Source of the DNA: Leptolinea tardivitalis
Lineage (GTDB): Bacteria; Chloroflexota; Anaerolineae; Anaerolineales; Anaerolineaceae
Assembly: GCF_001050275.1 (NCBI RefSeq)
Contig: NZ_BBYA01000008.1
Location: 652,319-716,318, forward strand
Reading direction: 5' to 3'
DNA length: 64,000 nt
This document shows, piece by piece, positions 37,377-46,143 of the stretch. Numbering within the stretch: position 1 is the stretch's first letter; every line of letters begins with the position of its first letter. Below the pieces are notes generated by a model. That model searched no databases and was not told the DNA's origin. It saw only the letters and a list, made by a program, of their open reading frames with translations. Made by a program: the position numbers and the translations under genes.

Positions 37377-39008
37377 ATGAATAAACTTTTATTGGGGGAA
37401 TTTTCTGAGGCTCTAAAACTATTATTTTCTTTTATAGGAACTAATTATCATAATATTGATGAAAATGAAGCAGATTTTACCTATCAAGTATTAACTACAA
37501 ATCCCCAGAAAATTTTGGAAGATATAACAAAAAGCAGCAAATTTTTGAATATTTTTCATGTTTCAATTTTGGGTTATATTCAACAATATTCTTTTATGTT
37601 TCAAATTATTAATGAGAAAGAAATTATGTGTCAAAGGGTTGAAATTAATGGAAGCATCACCCCACAATCTGTTGATGATAGCGAAAATAAAATAATAGAA
37701 AGATTTAAGAAGGAACATTTGCGCCAGGAACAAGTATCCAATTTAGGCTCATTTATTGAACGATTAGAACAATTAAGTTGTACAGAAGTCGATTCAACCA
37801 TTTATATAAAAGTTTCACTGAATAAGAAAAAGTTGATTGATGAATTTGATTTCTCGGCGCATAGTAATATATGCATGTATATTTTCACCAATAAATTAGT
37901 TGAAACAATTAAGAGACTTCATTATTGGGAATTGAATGATGAATGGGGGAATGTTCATATCTATAATAAGATTTTTTTATTAGCAGATGCAAATGGATTT
38001 GCCAATTCAAATTGGTTACAGCTTTATGGTAAAGACCTCTGGTCGACCATCGGGGACGAAAATTTCATAATTAAAGAGGATGAAAAAATTGAAATAACAA
38101 ATGCACTAGAATTTAGAAAAAATGAAGTCTTTTGGGGGATTAATAATTCATACACTCCACATTTATTCTTTATATCAGAAAACAAAATCGATAAACAAGA
38201 ATTGATAATAGAAATCAATAGAATTTGTTGTGAGGCATGCATTTGCCATGTTGCAAATAGAGCCTCTTTTGACAAAGGAGATTTTTTAGTTGAATTTGGA
38301 ATGCAATATAAAAAGAAAATTCTCTCTGATTTAAAAGAAAGATATACATTTGATTCTTCACCCTTAATGAAAATATTTACATGGGCTTATGAAAACTCAA
38401 AAGCTGATAAGCTGGATATAGCAAGAGAAGTTATTTTCTATTATCTCCGAAATGAACCGCAGGATAATTTTCTTCTCCTTCTAACTAAGAGTGATGAGAT
38501 ATATTCTTCAATAAAATGCAATTTTCAGTTTTATTTGACTAATAATGTTGGACTGTATTTTGCAAAACGAGAAGAACTTATCCAATTTCTAGATAATTAT
38601 TTTGACGATACTAATGATTCAATATCAAGAATGACAACTGACTTTGTAAATGATTTCTACAAGTCAATCGGAATTGTTTTAGCTGATGTAATAGCTATTT
38701 TGATTAATCCACAATACTTATCAAAGATAATAATTATGACCGCAGTTTTATTTTTTATTTATATTTGTATTTCACTAATCTATTCGCATTCATTTATTTA
38801 TCAAAAATTTTATAATTCCCGGTTGAAAATTAAGAACGTTTTATCTGATTTTTCTTCAATTATTAGTGAACAAGAATTAGTTGGCTCAAAGAAAGAACAA
38901 TATTCGCAACAAAGTTTGATTTTTTATATATATTTTTTGCTATCAATCTTTTTTTATGAAGCAACAGGCTTTTTGGCATATTTCCTGTTTTCATTTTATC
39001 CAAAATAA
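37377..39008 (+). CDS. Unrecognised 543-residue protein with C-terminal membrane helices
   Basis: Starts at ATG 37377, inside the stop of the restored YejK-like frame, which implies translational coupling. The first 430 residues are soluble, Lys/Glu/Asn-rich, with no motif I recognise (no Walker A, HxxxH or nuclease signature). The C-terminal 120 residues contain two strong TM helices (IIIMTAVLFFIYICISLIYS and IFYIYFLLSIFFYEATGFLAYF) separated by a charged stretch with FSSIISEQELVGSKKEQ. A cytoplasmic sensor tied to a membrane-acting end is a layout seen in abortive-infection proteins, but this is inference from layout only. Confidence 0.6.
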   Translation: MNKLLLGEFSEALKLLFSFIGTNYHNIDENEADFTYQVLTTNPQKILEDITKSSKFLNIFHVSILGYIQQYSFMFQIINEKEIMCQRVEINGSITPQSVDDSENKIIERFKKEHLRQEQVSNLGSFIERLEQLSCTEVDSTIYIKVSLNKKKLIDEFDFSAHSNICMYIFTNKLVETIKRLHYWELNDEWGNVHIYNKIFLLADANGFANSNWLQLYGKDLWSTIGDENFIIKEDEKIEITNALEFRKNEVFWGINNSYTPHLFFISENKIDKQELIIEINRICCEACICHVANRASFDKGDFLVEFGMQYKKKILSDLKERYTFDSSPLMKIFTWAYENSKADKLDIAREVIFYYLRNEPQDNFLLLLTKSDEIYSSIKCNFQFYLTNNVGLYFAKREELIQFLDNYFDDTNDSISRMTTDFVNDFYKSIGIVLADVIAILINPQYLSKIIIMTAVLFFIYICISLIYSHSFIYQKFYNSRLKIKNVLSDFSSIISEQELVGSKKEQYSQQSLIFYIYFLLSIFFYEATGFLAYFLFSFYPK

Positions 39009-39276
39009 AATTTAAACAGGAAATTTTTTTCCCCATTTTACTAATTTCTCTAAATCGATGATATTAGGTAAGCTCGGGTAATTTTGAATTGTTACGAACA
39101 ACAAATCTATAATAAGAATTTCTCGATGTGTTATTATCGAATGCGACCCAATATTCAAATAAAAAAGTCGAGTTAAATTTTTTTCGTATTTAGGTCACTT
39201 CTCAAAAAATATAGAGTTTTAAAAAGGATATATAATACGCATCCCTTCAAACCGCACCCCGCCTCATCCGGGTGAA

Positions 39277-39501
39277 ATGCTACTGGAGGAATTTTTAATT
39301 CCAATGAATCTTACTCAACGTGACTTGGCTGATGCCATTCATGTTCCTTACCAACACATTAACGGTATCGTGAACGGGAGGTGTAATATTACACCATCGA
39401 CCGCACTTCGTCTGCCTAAGTTTTTCGGGATGTCAGCAGATTTCTGGATGAATGTACAGGTTCGATGGGATTCATTTTATGAAATTTTGGACAAGAATTA
39501 A
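39277..39501 (+). CDS. HigA-type XRE antitoxin, orphan and probably start-damaged
   Basis: 74 residues very like HigA antitoxins: EEFLIPMNLTQRDLADAIHVPYQHINGIVNGRCNITPSTALRLPKFFGMSADFWMNVQ. The homologous reading continues upstream in frame as RIPSNRTPPHPGEM, which is the normal HigA N-terminus, but no ATG, GTG or TTG precedes it before a stop at 39220 (an ATA occupies the expected place). So the true start may be lost. No HigB toxin is visible in the 268 bases before it. Confidence 0.6.
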   Translation: MLLEEFLIPMNLTQRDLADAIHVPYQHINGIVNGRCNITPSTALRLPKFFGMSADFWMNVQVRWDSFYEILDKN

Positions 39502-39550
39502 TTAGTTTGTTGCCTCAATCTATAACTGAATTCTATTATTAAGGGAAATC

Positions 39551-39796
39551 ATGATAAAAAAGCGAATTTCAAAATGGGGTAGTGGGTACGGCATTAGAGT
39601 ACCCAAAAGTATACTGAATAAATTAGGTCTGTCTGATGGTGATGAGGTTTTCGTCAATATAGAAAATGAGCAAATAGTAATAAAGCCTCTAAAAAATCCA
39701 AGTCCTTCCTTTGATGAACTTGTTTCAAAAATCACCCCTGAGAATATCCATAAAGAAATTGACTTTGGCCCTAGAATTGGAAATGAGTTTTGGTGA
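39551..39796 (+). CDS. MazE/AbrB-type antitoxin, no intact toxin
   Basis: 81 residues. A SpoVT/AbrB swapped-hairpin domain at the N-terminus (KRISKWGSGYGIRVPKSILNKLGLSDGDEVFVNI) and a short acidic C-terminal tail ending FGPRIGNEFW, as in MazE. A MazF gene would be expected just after. Instead, the next 70 bases give only a shifted fragment (PSY then STGLAFWGI) that hints at a decayed MazF. The helicase gene follows 150 bases later. Confidence 0.7.
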   Translation: MIKKRISKWGSGYGIRVPKSILNKLGLSDGDEVFVNIENEQIVIKPLKNPSPSFDELVSKITPENIHKEIDFGPRIGNEFW

Positions 39797-39945
39797 ACAG
39801 AATATGTCCATTTACCAAGTTATAAGCTTATCAACCGGACTAGCTTTTTGGGGCATATTTGTATGAATTCTAATTATTTGACTATTTAAATTACTCGCAA
39901 TATCATTGTTACGAAAAAAAGTGTACACCAAGAATTGAGGGGAAA

Positions 39946-42900
39946 ATGAATGCTGAATTACGTGAAGTAAATATCCCTGGTTGCTATTCATCAAAAATCA
40001 GCATAGGAAAGAATAATGCACAACAATTATTAGAGGCTTCAGAAATTGGTTTACTTGATTTTCAAAGTAACCCTCTAAGTGTTATACGAAAGAATAACCA
40101 GAAAAGAATAAATATTTCATCAAATGTTTCTGTAGATTTGACCTCAGAAAGATATTTATTTTTGCGTTCTGGCGCATTACAACATCCCGAAATTATCCCT
40201 TTTGAGAATCAGGTAAATTGGAGAGGAAATTTATTTCCTGAAAAACCTTCAGAAGTTATTCTTACTTGGAAAAACAACTTTGAATTTGTCCAAGAAGATA
40301 ATGCATCTGGGAAAGCGGGCCTTCGATTACCGCAACTAGGTGCTTTACACAGTATATTAGGTTATTGGACAACAGATAACCTAAAACCTGCTACTGTTGT
40401 TTTACCAACCGGAACAGGGAAAACGGAGACGATGTTAGCGTTATTGGTTGCGGCTCAAATTGAGAGTCTTCTAGTAGTAGTTCCGTCCGATGTACTTAGA
40501 AGTCAATTATCAAAGAAATTTGAAACATTCGGTGTCCTCCAAAAGAGTGGGGTTATTGGAAATGATGCTCATCGACCAGTTGTTGGTCAATTAAGGCAGG
40601 CATTTGAGAGTGTAGATGACGCGAATGCTTTTTGCTCAAAATGCAATGTAATTATTACTACACCAGATGCTTTATATGCATCATCAGATAATATCTGGAA
40701 AGAAATTTTACATAATTTTTCGCATTTATTTATTGATGAAGCTCACCATGTTGAGGCAAATACTTGGAATAAATTGAGGTCTCATTTTGAAAATAAGTAT
40801 GTCCTACAATTTACCGCAACACCTTTCAGGGAAGATGGAAAGAGAGTAGCAGGACAGATTATTTATTCATTCCCTTTGCGTCAAGCTCAAAAGTTAGGTT
40901 ATTTCTCAAAAATCAATTATCTTCCTGTAACGAAATTTGAAGAACCGGATATTGCTATTGCCAAAGAAGCTATTGCTCAATTAAGAAGAGATTTAACCCA
41001 AGGATTTCAACATATTTTGATGGCGAGAGTAAAGCGAATTGGACGGGCAGAAGAAATTCTCCAAATTTATAAAGAGTTAGCTTCCGACTTTAATCCTGTA
41101 ATTCTCCATAGCACACTTGACGCACAAACACGCAAACATGCACTAGAGGAAATTAGGAATAACAGAAGCCGAATAATTATTTGTGTGAATATGCTTGGTG
41201 AAGGATTTGATTTGCCAAACCTGAAAATTGCAGCGATACATGATGCCCATAAAAGCCTATGTGTTACTCTTCAATTTATAGGAAGATTTACAAGAGTGTC
41301 AAATATAAGTATTGGTAATGCCAGCATTATCACATCAAAACCTGAAGGAATCATTGATGAAAACCTTCGAAAGCTTTATTCAGAAGACCCAGATTGGAAC
41401 TATTTAATCCAAGATTTGTCGGAGACCTCCATTGCAAAAGAAAAAGAAGCAAATGAATTTGATAATGAGTTTGGGAAGTTACCTGAAGATATCTCAATTA
41501 AAAGTATTGATTTGAAAATGAGTACTGTAATTTATCGAACTCATTGTGATGCCTGGAATCCCGAGGCAATATATGACTATATTCCTGTTGAACAACTATT
41601 TACAAATCCAATAGCGGTTAATGAAAAAGACAAAGTAGTATGGTTTATTGTTGAGAATCGAATACAAGTTGAGTGGGGAACAATAGAGACAATAAAAGAT
41701 ATACGATATGATTTTTTTGCATTATTTTGGGATGAAGGAAACGACCTCCTGTATATCAATGGCTCAAGTACGGACAGTATTTATAGCGACTTAGCAAAAA
41801 CTGTTTGTGGTGGTGATGTGGAGATTATTAAAGGTGAAGAAATATACCGCTCAATGGCTAGAATTGATAGATTGGTTCCAACAAATGTTGGTGTATTAGA
41901 TATTCGGAATCGGAGTCGTAGATTTTCTTTGTTTGTAGGTGCTGATGTTATTGAAGGATTCCCAATAGCAGAAGCTCAAACGAAAACAAAAACTAATATT
42001 TTTGCAAATGGTTTTGAGAATGGTTATCGAGTAAGTATTGGTGCTTCATTGAAAGGACGTATTTGGAGTTATCGAATAGCATCTTCACTAAATGAATGGG
42101 TTGAATGGTGTAATCATATCGGAAAAAAAGTAACCGATTCAAATATCAATATTGATGATGTTATGGGTGATTTTATACGACCAATAATTGTCGAATCACG
42201 TCCCCCTTATGTTGCTCTTGGAGTTGAATGGCCTTATGAAGTTTATGCGAATTGTTCCGATGAAATTCGATTAAAGTACGCAGGTCACGAATGGGCCTTA
42301 ATTGATTCCGACTTGAAAATTTCTAATTTCAACACAAATGAAAATATACAGTTTGAAATTGTAACTCCTGATATGAAAGTCGGATATGAGATATTTTTTT
42401 TGAATAATGGTATGAACTTCCGAGCTATCACCGACGAAATTAGAGTAGTAATAAAAAGAAATGAAGTAAACCTTTCTGATTTTTTGAACAATCTTGGATT
42501 ATCAATTCTATTAGAACAGGAGGCAAAAATTGAACCTCCCGGTTTATTATTAAAACCGAATAGAAACTTATTACCATATGACAAAAATAAAATAATTACT
42601 TTAGATTGGGATGGAATTAATATTAGGAAAGAATCTCAGGGACATAATCGGGATGTTGATTCTATTCAATATAAGGTTACCGAATATGTAAAGAGTTTGT
42701 TAGATTGGGATTTAATTATTGATGATGATGGGTCAGGTGAAATTGGAGATATTGTTGCCTTAAAAATCGATGGGCACAATTTAATAATGCACATTTCTCA
42801 CTGCAAATTTTCAACGGAGGATTCACCCGGAGCAAGAATAGAAGACCTTTATGAGGTATGTGGGCAAGCTCAAAAATCTGTAATTTGGCACAGAAATTTG

Positions 42901-43164
42901 GATGTTTTCTTTAAGAATTTAATTCGGCGGGAAAGGAATCGAGGAAAAAACCATCAAACTGGATTGATTGTTGGAGATAGAAATTTGTTATTGAATATTC
43001 AGGAAAAATGGCGTTACTTAATTCCAAATCTGACAATTAGTATTGCTCAACCCGGATTATCGAAAAATAAAGTAAGTTCAAAACAACTAGAGCTTCTTAG
43101 TTCAACAGAGGTTTATATTTACGAAGTTGCACATGCAAAATTCATTGTAATATCAAGCTCATAA
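39946..43164 (+). CDS. Large SF2 helicase with nuclease-like C-terminal region
   Basis: 1,072 residues. The N-terminal 145 residues are unassigned. SF2 motifs: Walker A PTGTGKT (154-160), DEAH (264-267), TATPF (290-294), MLGEGFDLP (about 416) and motif VI QFIGRFTR (443-450). About 450 further residues of unknown domains follow. A C-terminal segment (about 920-960) has EIGDIVALKIDGHNLIMHISHCKFS, which may be a PD-(D/E)xK-like nuclease core (D near 934, HCK at 951-953), then DLYEVCGQAQKSVIW. Such stand-alone helicase-nucleases occur in defence islands. The ribosome-binding site is GAGGGG. Restriction-type role inferred. Confidence 0.75.
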   Translation: MNAELREVNIPGCYSSKISIGKNNAQQLLEASEIGLLDFQSNPLSVIRKNNQKRINISSNVSVDLTSERYLFLRSGALQHPEIIPFENQVNWRGNLFPEKPSEVILTWKNNFEFVQEDNASGKAGLRLPQLGALHSILGYWTTDNLKPATVVLPTGTGKTETMLALLVAAQIESLLVVVPSDVLRSQLSKKFETFGVLQKSGVIGNDAHRPVVGQLRQAFESVDDANAFCSKCNVIITTPDALYASSDNIWKEILHNFSHLFIDEAHHVEANTWNKLRSHFENKYVLQFTATPFREDGKRVAGQIIYSFPLRQAQKLGYFSKINYLPVTKFEEPDIAIAKEAIAQLRRDLTQGFQHILMARVKRIGRAEEILQIYKELASDFNPVILHSTLDAQTRKHALEEIRNNRSRIIICVNMLGEGFDLPNLKIAAIHDAHKSLCVTLQFIGRFTRVSNISIGNASIITSKPEGIIDENLRKLYSEDPDWNYLIQDLSETSIAKEKEANEFDNEFGKLPEDISIKSIDLKMSTVIYRTHCDAWNPEAIYDYIPVEQLFTNPIAVNEKDKVVWFIVENRIQVEWGTIETIKDIRYDFFALFWDEGNDLLYINGSSTDSIYSDLAKTVCGGDVEIIKGEEIYRSMARIDRLVPTNVGVLDIRNRSRRFSLFVGADVIEGFPIAEAQTKTKTNIFANGFENGYRVSIGASLKGRIWSYRIASSLNEWVEWCNHIGKKVTDSNINIDDVMGDFIRPIIVESRPPYVALGVEWPYEVYANCSDEIRLKYAGHEWALIDSDLKISNFNTNENIQFEIVTPDMKVGYEIFFLNNGMNFRAITDEIRVVIKRNEVNLSDFLNNLGLSILLEQEAKIEPPGLLLKPNRNLLPYDKNKIITLDWDGINIRKESQGHNRDVDSIQYKVTEYVKSLLDWDLIIDDDGSGEIGDIVALKIDGHNLIMHISHCKFSTEDSPGARIEDLYEVCGQAQKSVIWHRNLDVFFKNLIRRERNRGKNHQTGLIVGDRNLLLNIQEKWRYLIPNLTISIAQPGLSKNKVSSKQLELLSSTEVYIYEVAHAKFIVISSS

Positions 43165-43172
43165 TAGTTCTA

Positions 43173-44477
43173 TTAAGTCAACAATGAAAGTCGGTAAGTT
43201 GATTGAATGCTGAATATTCGATTCTTCACTATACCAAGCTGAATTGCATAATCAGGCCACTTCTTTATTGAATCGATAACCCTTTCAAGTAATTCAAGTC
43301 CGCGATTTTTGCCTATTCCAGCGAACGCAGCGAAATCAATTAAATCGTCCTTATTGAAAAAATCTCGTTTTCCATTAATACTCATCTGGTGTTTATTCGT
43401 CCATGCGCCAGAAGGGTCATACGCATAAGTCACATCGAATGCTGGTGACAATTTCCACTCACCTGATGGATTCATTAAAAAAGCAATATTCTTAGTATGG
43501 TCATCCTGATTTCTCCCCACGACATTGAACATTGCCCGTAAAACCTGTTGTTCCATTTCGTCCTGGGTAAGCCCTATTTGGCGCATGACCTGAATTGCCT
43601 GTTCATAAGAGTAACGACCAGCTTGATTGAAATCCATGTGGGCCAAACCACATAGCGATTGCATATGTAGTTTTTCACCTCGTTCATTTCTATCAAACCG
43701 TTTGGTCATAAAATGACTTCTACCATTCTCGTTGAATAAGCAACATTCCGTCATATTTATGCCTGCGGCTTGGGCCATCAGGTAATAGGCGTATTCAATT
43801 TTTCCATACCCAATCGGGTCGGCTTGTTCTTTGTCTTTGTTATTGCCAATACCATCGAATTTAATCAACCAGTTCCCAAAATTTTCAGACTGCTGGATAT
43901 CCCCCGGAAACATTTCGTTTGTATCTGTATTCCAACAAACGATAGCCTTTGCTCTTGACCCTCCAGCCGATATTCCAATTCGCAATAATTCATTCAGAAG
44001 AGAGAAGTCACTTTTATATGTGAGTGAAGTTAAAATATCTAATTTGTTTTCAAGTATTGTGTTTATGAGTCCAATAAGATTAGGAGTATTAAGTGGCCGA
44101 GGTATAGGAGATTCAATCAAGAGGGGTGAGGGGTATTCCAATGCACCTAAACCACGATTGCCTATCAAAGCCAAACGGTCAACTGTCCCGAACGAGGCTT
44201 CCGGAGTTTTGTGAACATTCAACCATGCCCGGATAATAGTATTTCCGAATTTATCAGGTAGCGAATCTGATAAAAGTCCCGGTAATCCTAAAAAAGTATT
44301 AAATTCAAGGTCAGGAAAGCTATATGTTTGTGTTCGTAAAGGCATCTTCAATGGAGACAACTGAAGACCATTATTGAGATAGGATGGAGAATATTGGAAA
44401 GTTGCAAAATTTCTCTGGTCATCCCAGATGATATTTCCAACTTCTTTTCCCCATATTGAGACTAAAGTATCAGACAA
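43173..44477 (-). CDS. hipA: HipA-family serine/threonine kinase toxin
   Basis: 434 residues. N-terminal HipA domain (VSIWGKEVGNI...), then the kinase fold. SAGGSRAKAIV (170-180) forms the Gly-rich/phosphate region, WLIKFD holds the ATP Lys, the catalytic loop is GRNQDDHTKN (321-330), and FDVTYAY (347-353) is the metal-binding site. HipA proteins phosphorylate aminoacyl-tRNA synthetases or similar targets and halt translation. The start is TTG, with GAGGA four bases before it. A HicB-like gene lies 32 bases upstream on the same strand where HipB would normally be. The closest HTH protein (xre) is separated by a terminator. Confidence 0.85.
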   Translation of the reverse strand: MSDTLVSIWGKEVGNIIWDDQRNFATFQYSPSYLNNGLQLSPLKMPLRTQTYSFPDLEFNTFLGLPGLLSDSLPDKFGNTIIRAWLNVHKTPEASFGTVDRLALIGNRGLGALEYPSPLLIESPIPRPLNTPNLIGLINTILENKLDILTSLTYKSDFSLLNELLRIGISAGGSRAKAIVCWNTDTNEMFPGDIQQSENFGNWLIKFDGIGNNKDKEQADPIGYGKIEYAYYLMAQAAGINMTECCLFNENGRSHFMTKRFDRNERGEKLHMQSLCGLAHMDFNQAGRYSYEQAIQVMRQIGLTQDEMEQQVLRAMFNVVGRNQDDHTKNIAFLMNPSGEWKLSPAFDVTYAYDPSGAWTNKHQMSINGKRDFFNKDDLIDFAAFAGIGKNRGLELLERVIDSIKKWPDYAIQLGIVKNRIFSIQSTYRLSLLT

Positions 44478-44509
44478 TCTTTCCTCAACTATTTTTTTAA
44501 ATTTATATA

Positions 44510-44863
44510 TTACTCATGGTTTACACCATCTTTTTCGCACGTTGGTATATACATCTCAATTGAAGAACTAAAGGACAAAACAATTTGGTTAAGGGTTGTA
44601 CCTTGAAAGGTTATTATCGCGTTTGTTCTTTCGACCTCTCCTGTAAATATTTTCCCAGAATCATCAAATTGGGCTATACCCCTATAACCTTTGTAAGTAA
44701 GAAAAATGTATGTGTCAAAATCAATTTTGTCAGAAATTTCATGGGTTGAAGTCTTGATTATTCTGGATGAATTAATATCATAAAAACCAGATAGTTCATT
44801 TAAAAATCTATCTCCTTGATACAAAGTATTTGCATTTTTTTCTAGACTAATAGGGTTATCCAA
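44510..44863 (-). CDS. HicB-like domain protein
   Basis: 117 residues, starting at TTG 44863 (no ATG available). The C-terminal half reads TYKGYRGIAQFDDSGKIFTGEVERTNAIITFQGTTLNQIVLSFSSSIEMYIPTCEKDG, the core of the HicB partial RNase H-like antitoxin fold. The usual C-terminal DNA-binding domain is missing, because the frame stops right after KDGVNHE. About 55 residues precede the domain with no clear homology. It lies directly ahead of hipA, so it may act as its antitoxin or be a stray antitoxin remnant. No hicA is seen. Confidence 0.6.
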   Translation of the reverse strand: MDNPISLEKNANTLYQGDRFLNELSGFYDINSSRIIKTSTHEISDKIDFDTYIFLTYKGYRGIAQFDDSGKIFTGEVERTNAIITFQGTTLNQIVLSFSSSIEMYIPTCEKDGVNHE

Positions 44864-44941
44864 GGTCTCGCCATTTTATTTATATCAAGCTACAAATGGA
44901 AATCAAATTATAGTAATGTGTGCAGAAAGATGCAAGAACAA

Positions 44942-44977
44942 AAGAAGCTACAAGAATTACTACTCCTGTAGCTTCTT
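44942..44977 (-). terminator. Terminator after the XRE regulator gene
   Basis: An 11-bp perfect stem AAGAAGCTACA/TGTAGCTTCTT with a 14-base loop; TTTTG follows on the minus strand. Lies 20 bases after the xre stop, separating it from the HicB-like/hipA unit. Confidence 0.8.
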
Positions 44978-44996
44978 AAAATACTTTTTATGATTT

Positions 44997-45926
44997 CTAT
45001 AATGATTTTAAGTCTTCAAGCCAATTCGGTTCAGGATGGTCATATAAAGCTAAAAATCGGCTTAAAGTCAATAATAGTCTCCCTGCATTATTTTTTTGAA
45101 GTCGATTATTTTCTCTTACTTCCTCACTTGCTGCATTCCAAGTCATCATGAAAATCTCATTGTTTGTAGCAATCTCCAAATCAAGTAAATAAATATCATT
45201 CAACTTTAAACTTGAAATTTGAGTAGTTTCTATTAGTTTTGATATGGTCTGGTTAATTCTCATATATTTTTTTACTGTATCTCTATTTAGGGCAACTTTT
45301 TGCATATCAGATTTTTCGAGTATGTATTCAATATATCTTCCAATTTCTTCAGATAATAGAACCCCGCCATCAATAAAGATTTCATATCCAAGTTGAGGAG
45401 GTAATTTATTTGGATATTTGAAATGGGGTTCAAAAATTATTGAATCGCAAGTGAGTAAGTATTTAAAAACTTCTTCTGATGAAAATTCAGTCTCTTTGTG
45501 AATTTCTTTCCTAATCGAATCCATTTTAGATTTTTCAATTGAATAAAAAGAATTGTCTTTTTGTTTATTATGCAATTTCCAAATAATGTTTAAATAATGA
45601 GTAATGTAATCGCTTATTGGGATAGGGTTCTCATCAAAACTATGTTCAATTAATTCGACATCCTGTAATGAAGGGTAAAGGTGTTGATTTTCATTAGAAT
45701 TTTTGGGTGTAGCTGGATTTTTTCCAGAGGCAATTTTATAAAACTCCGCAGGATTACCATTTAAAGCAGTGGCCATTTTTATGGCTGTGTCTAAACTCGG
45801 TTCATTTAATCCTTTTTCTATTCGACTTACTGTAGTGAAATGTAAATTTGATAACTGCCCAACAATTCTGAGGTCGGCATCGATTTCTTTTCGTAAACCT
45901 TGTATCCATAATCCAAAAGCTTCCAT
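44997..45926 (-). CDS. XRE-family transcriptional regulator
   Basis: 309 residues. An N-terminal helix-turn-helix (about 5-62: LRKEIDADLRIVGQLSNLHFTTVSRIEKGLNEPSLDTAIKMATAL) and a mostly helical C-terminal 230 residues without recognised domain. It is divergent from tnsA, with about 217 bases between. An inverted repeat in that gap overlaps the tns promoter, so this is the likely repressor of the transposition operon and of itself. Xre regulators are common in Tn7-like and CAST elements. Confidence 0.8.
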   Translation of the reverse strand: MEAFGLWIQGLRKEIDADLRIVGQLSNLHFTTVSRIEKGLNEPSLDTAIKMATALNGNPAEFYKIASGKNPATPKNSNENQHLYPSLQDVELIEHSFDENPIPISDYITHYLNIIWKLHNKQKDNSFYSIEKSKMDSIRKEIHKETEFSSEEVFKYLLTCDSIIFEPHFKYPNKLPPQLGYEIFIDGGVLLSEEIGRYIEYILEKSDMQKVALNRDTVKKYMRINQTISKLIETTQISSLKLNDIYLLDLEIATNNEIFMMTWNAASEEVRENNRLQKNNAGRLLLTLSRFLALYDHPEPNWLEDLKSL

Positions 45927-45944
45927 TTTTCTCCTTTCAGAATT

Positions 45945-45988
45945 GATAATTCTATTTCATTGAAAATGGGAATTATCGCTGCTATAAT
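45945..45988 (+). promoter_or_regulatory. tns operon promoter with overlapping inverted-repeat operator
   Basis: -35 TTGAAA at 45960-45965, 17-base spacer, -10 TATAAT at 45983-45988: an excellent sigma-70-type promoter reading toward tnsA. Inverted repeat GATAATTC (45945-45952) and GAATTATC (45970-45977) brackets the -35 and its second arm lies in the spacer. This is a classic repressor position. The likely ligand is the divergent XRE protein. Confidence 0.75.
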
Positions 45989-46143
45989 GTATTGTAAAAA
46001 TAATATGCAACATAAGTATGAAAAAAAGAAAAAACATGAATAAAAATAATTATTGCAACAAATATGTATTTATTATACCAAATAATTGTTTTTTGGAAAA
46101 AATAATTACTACATCATTCATGTCTTTTTTTTTGAAAGGACGT

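Noticed and set aside
39797..39900. Annotating a MazF pseudogene after MazE
   Set aside because: The likeness is about 15 residues split over two frames, too little for a feature; kept only as a finding.
46018..46143. 42-residue N-terminal extension of TnsA
   Set aside because: It is Lys/Asn/Phe-rich with no homology to TnsA, which begins at the ATG at 46144.
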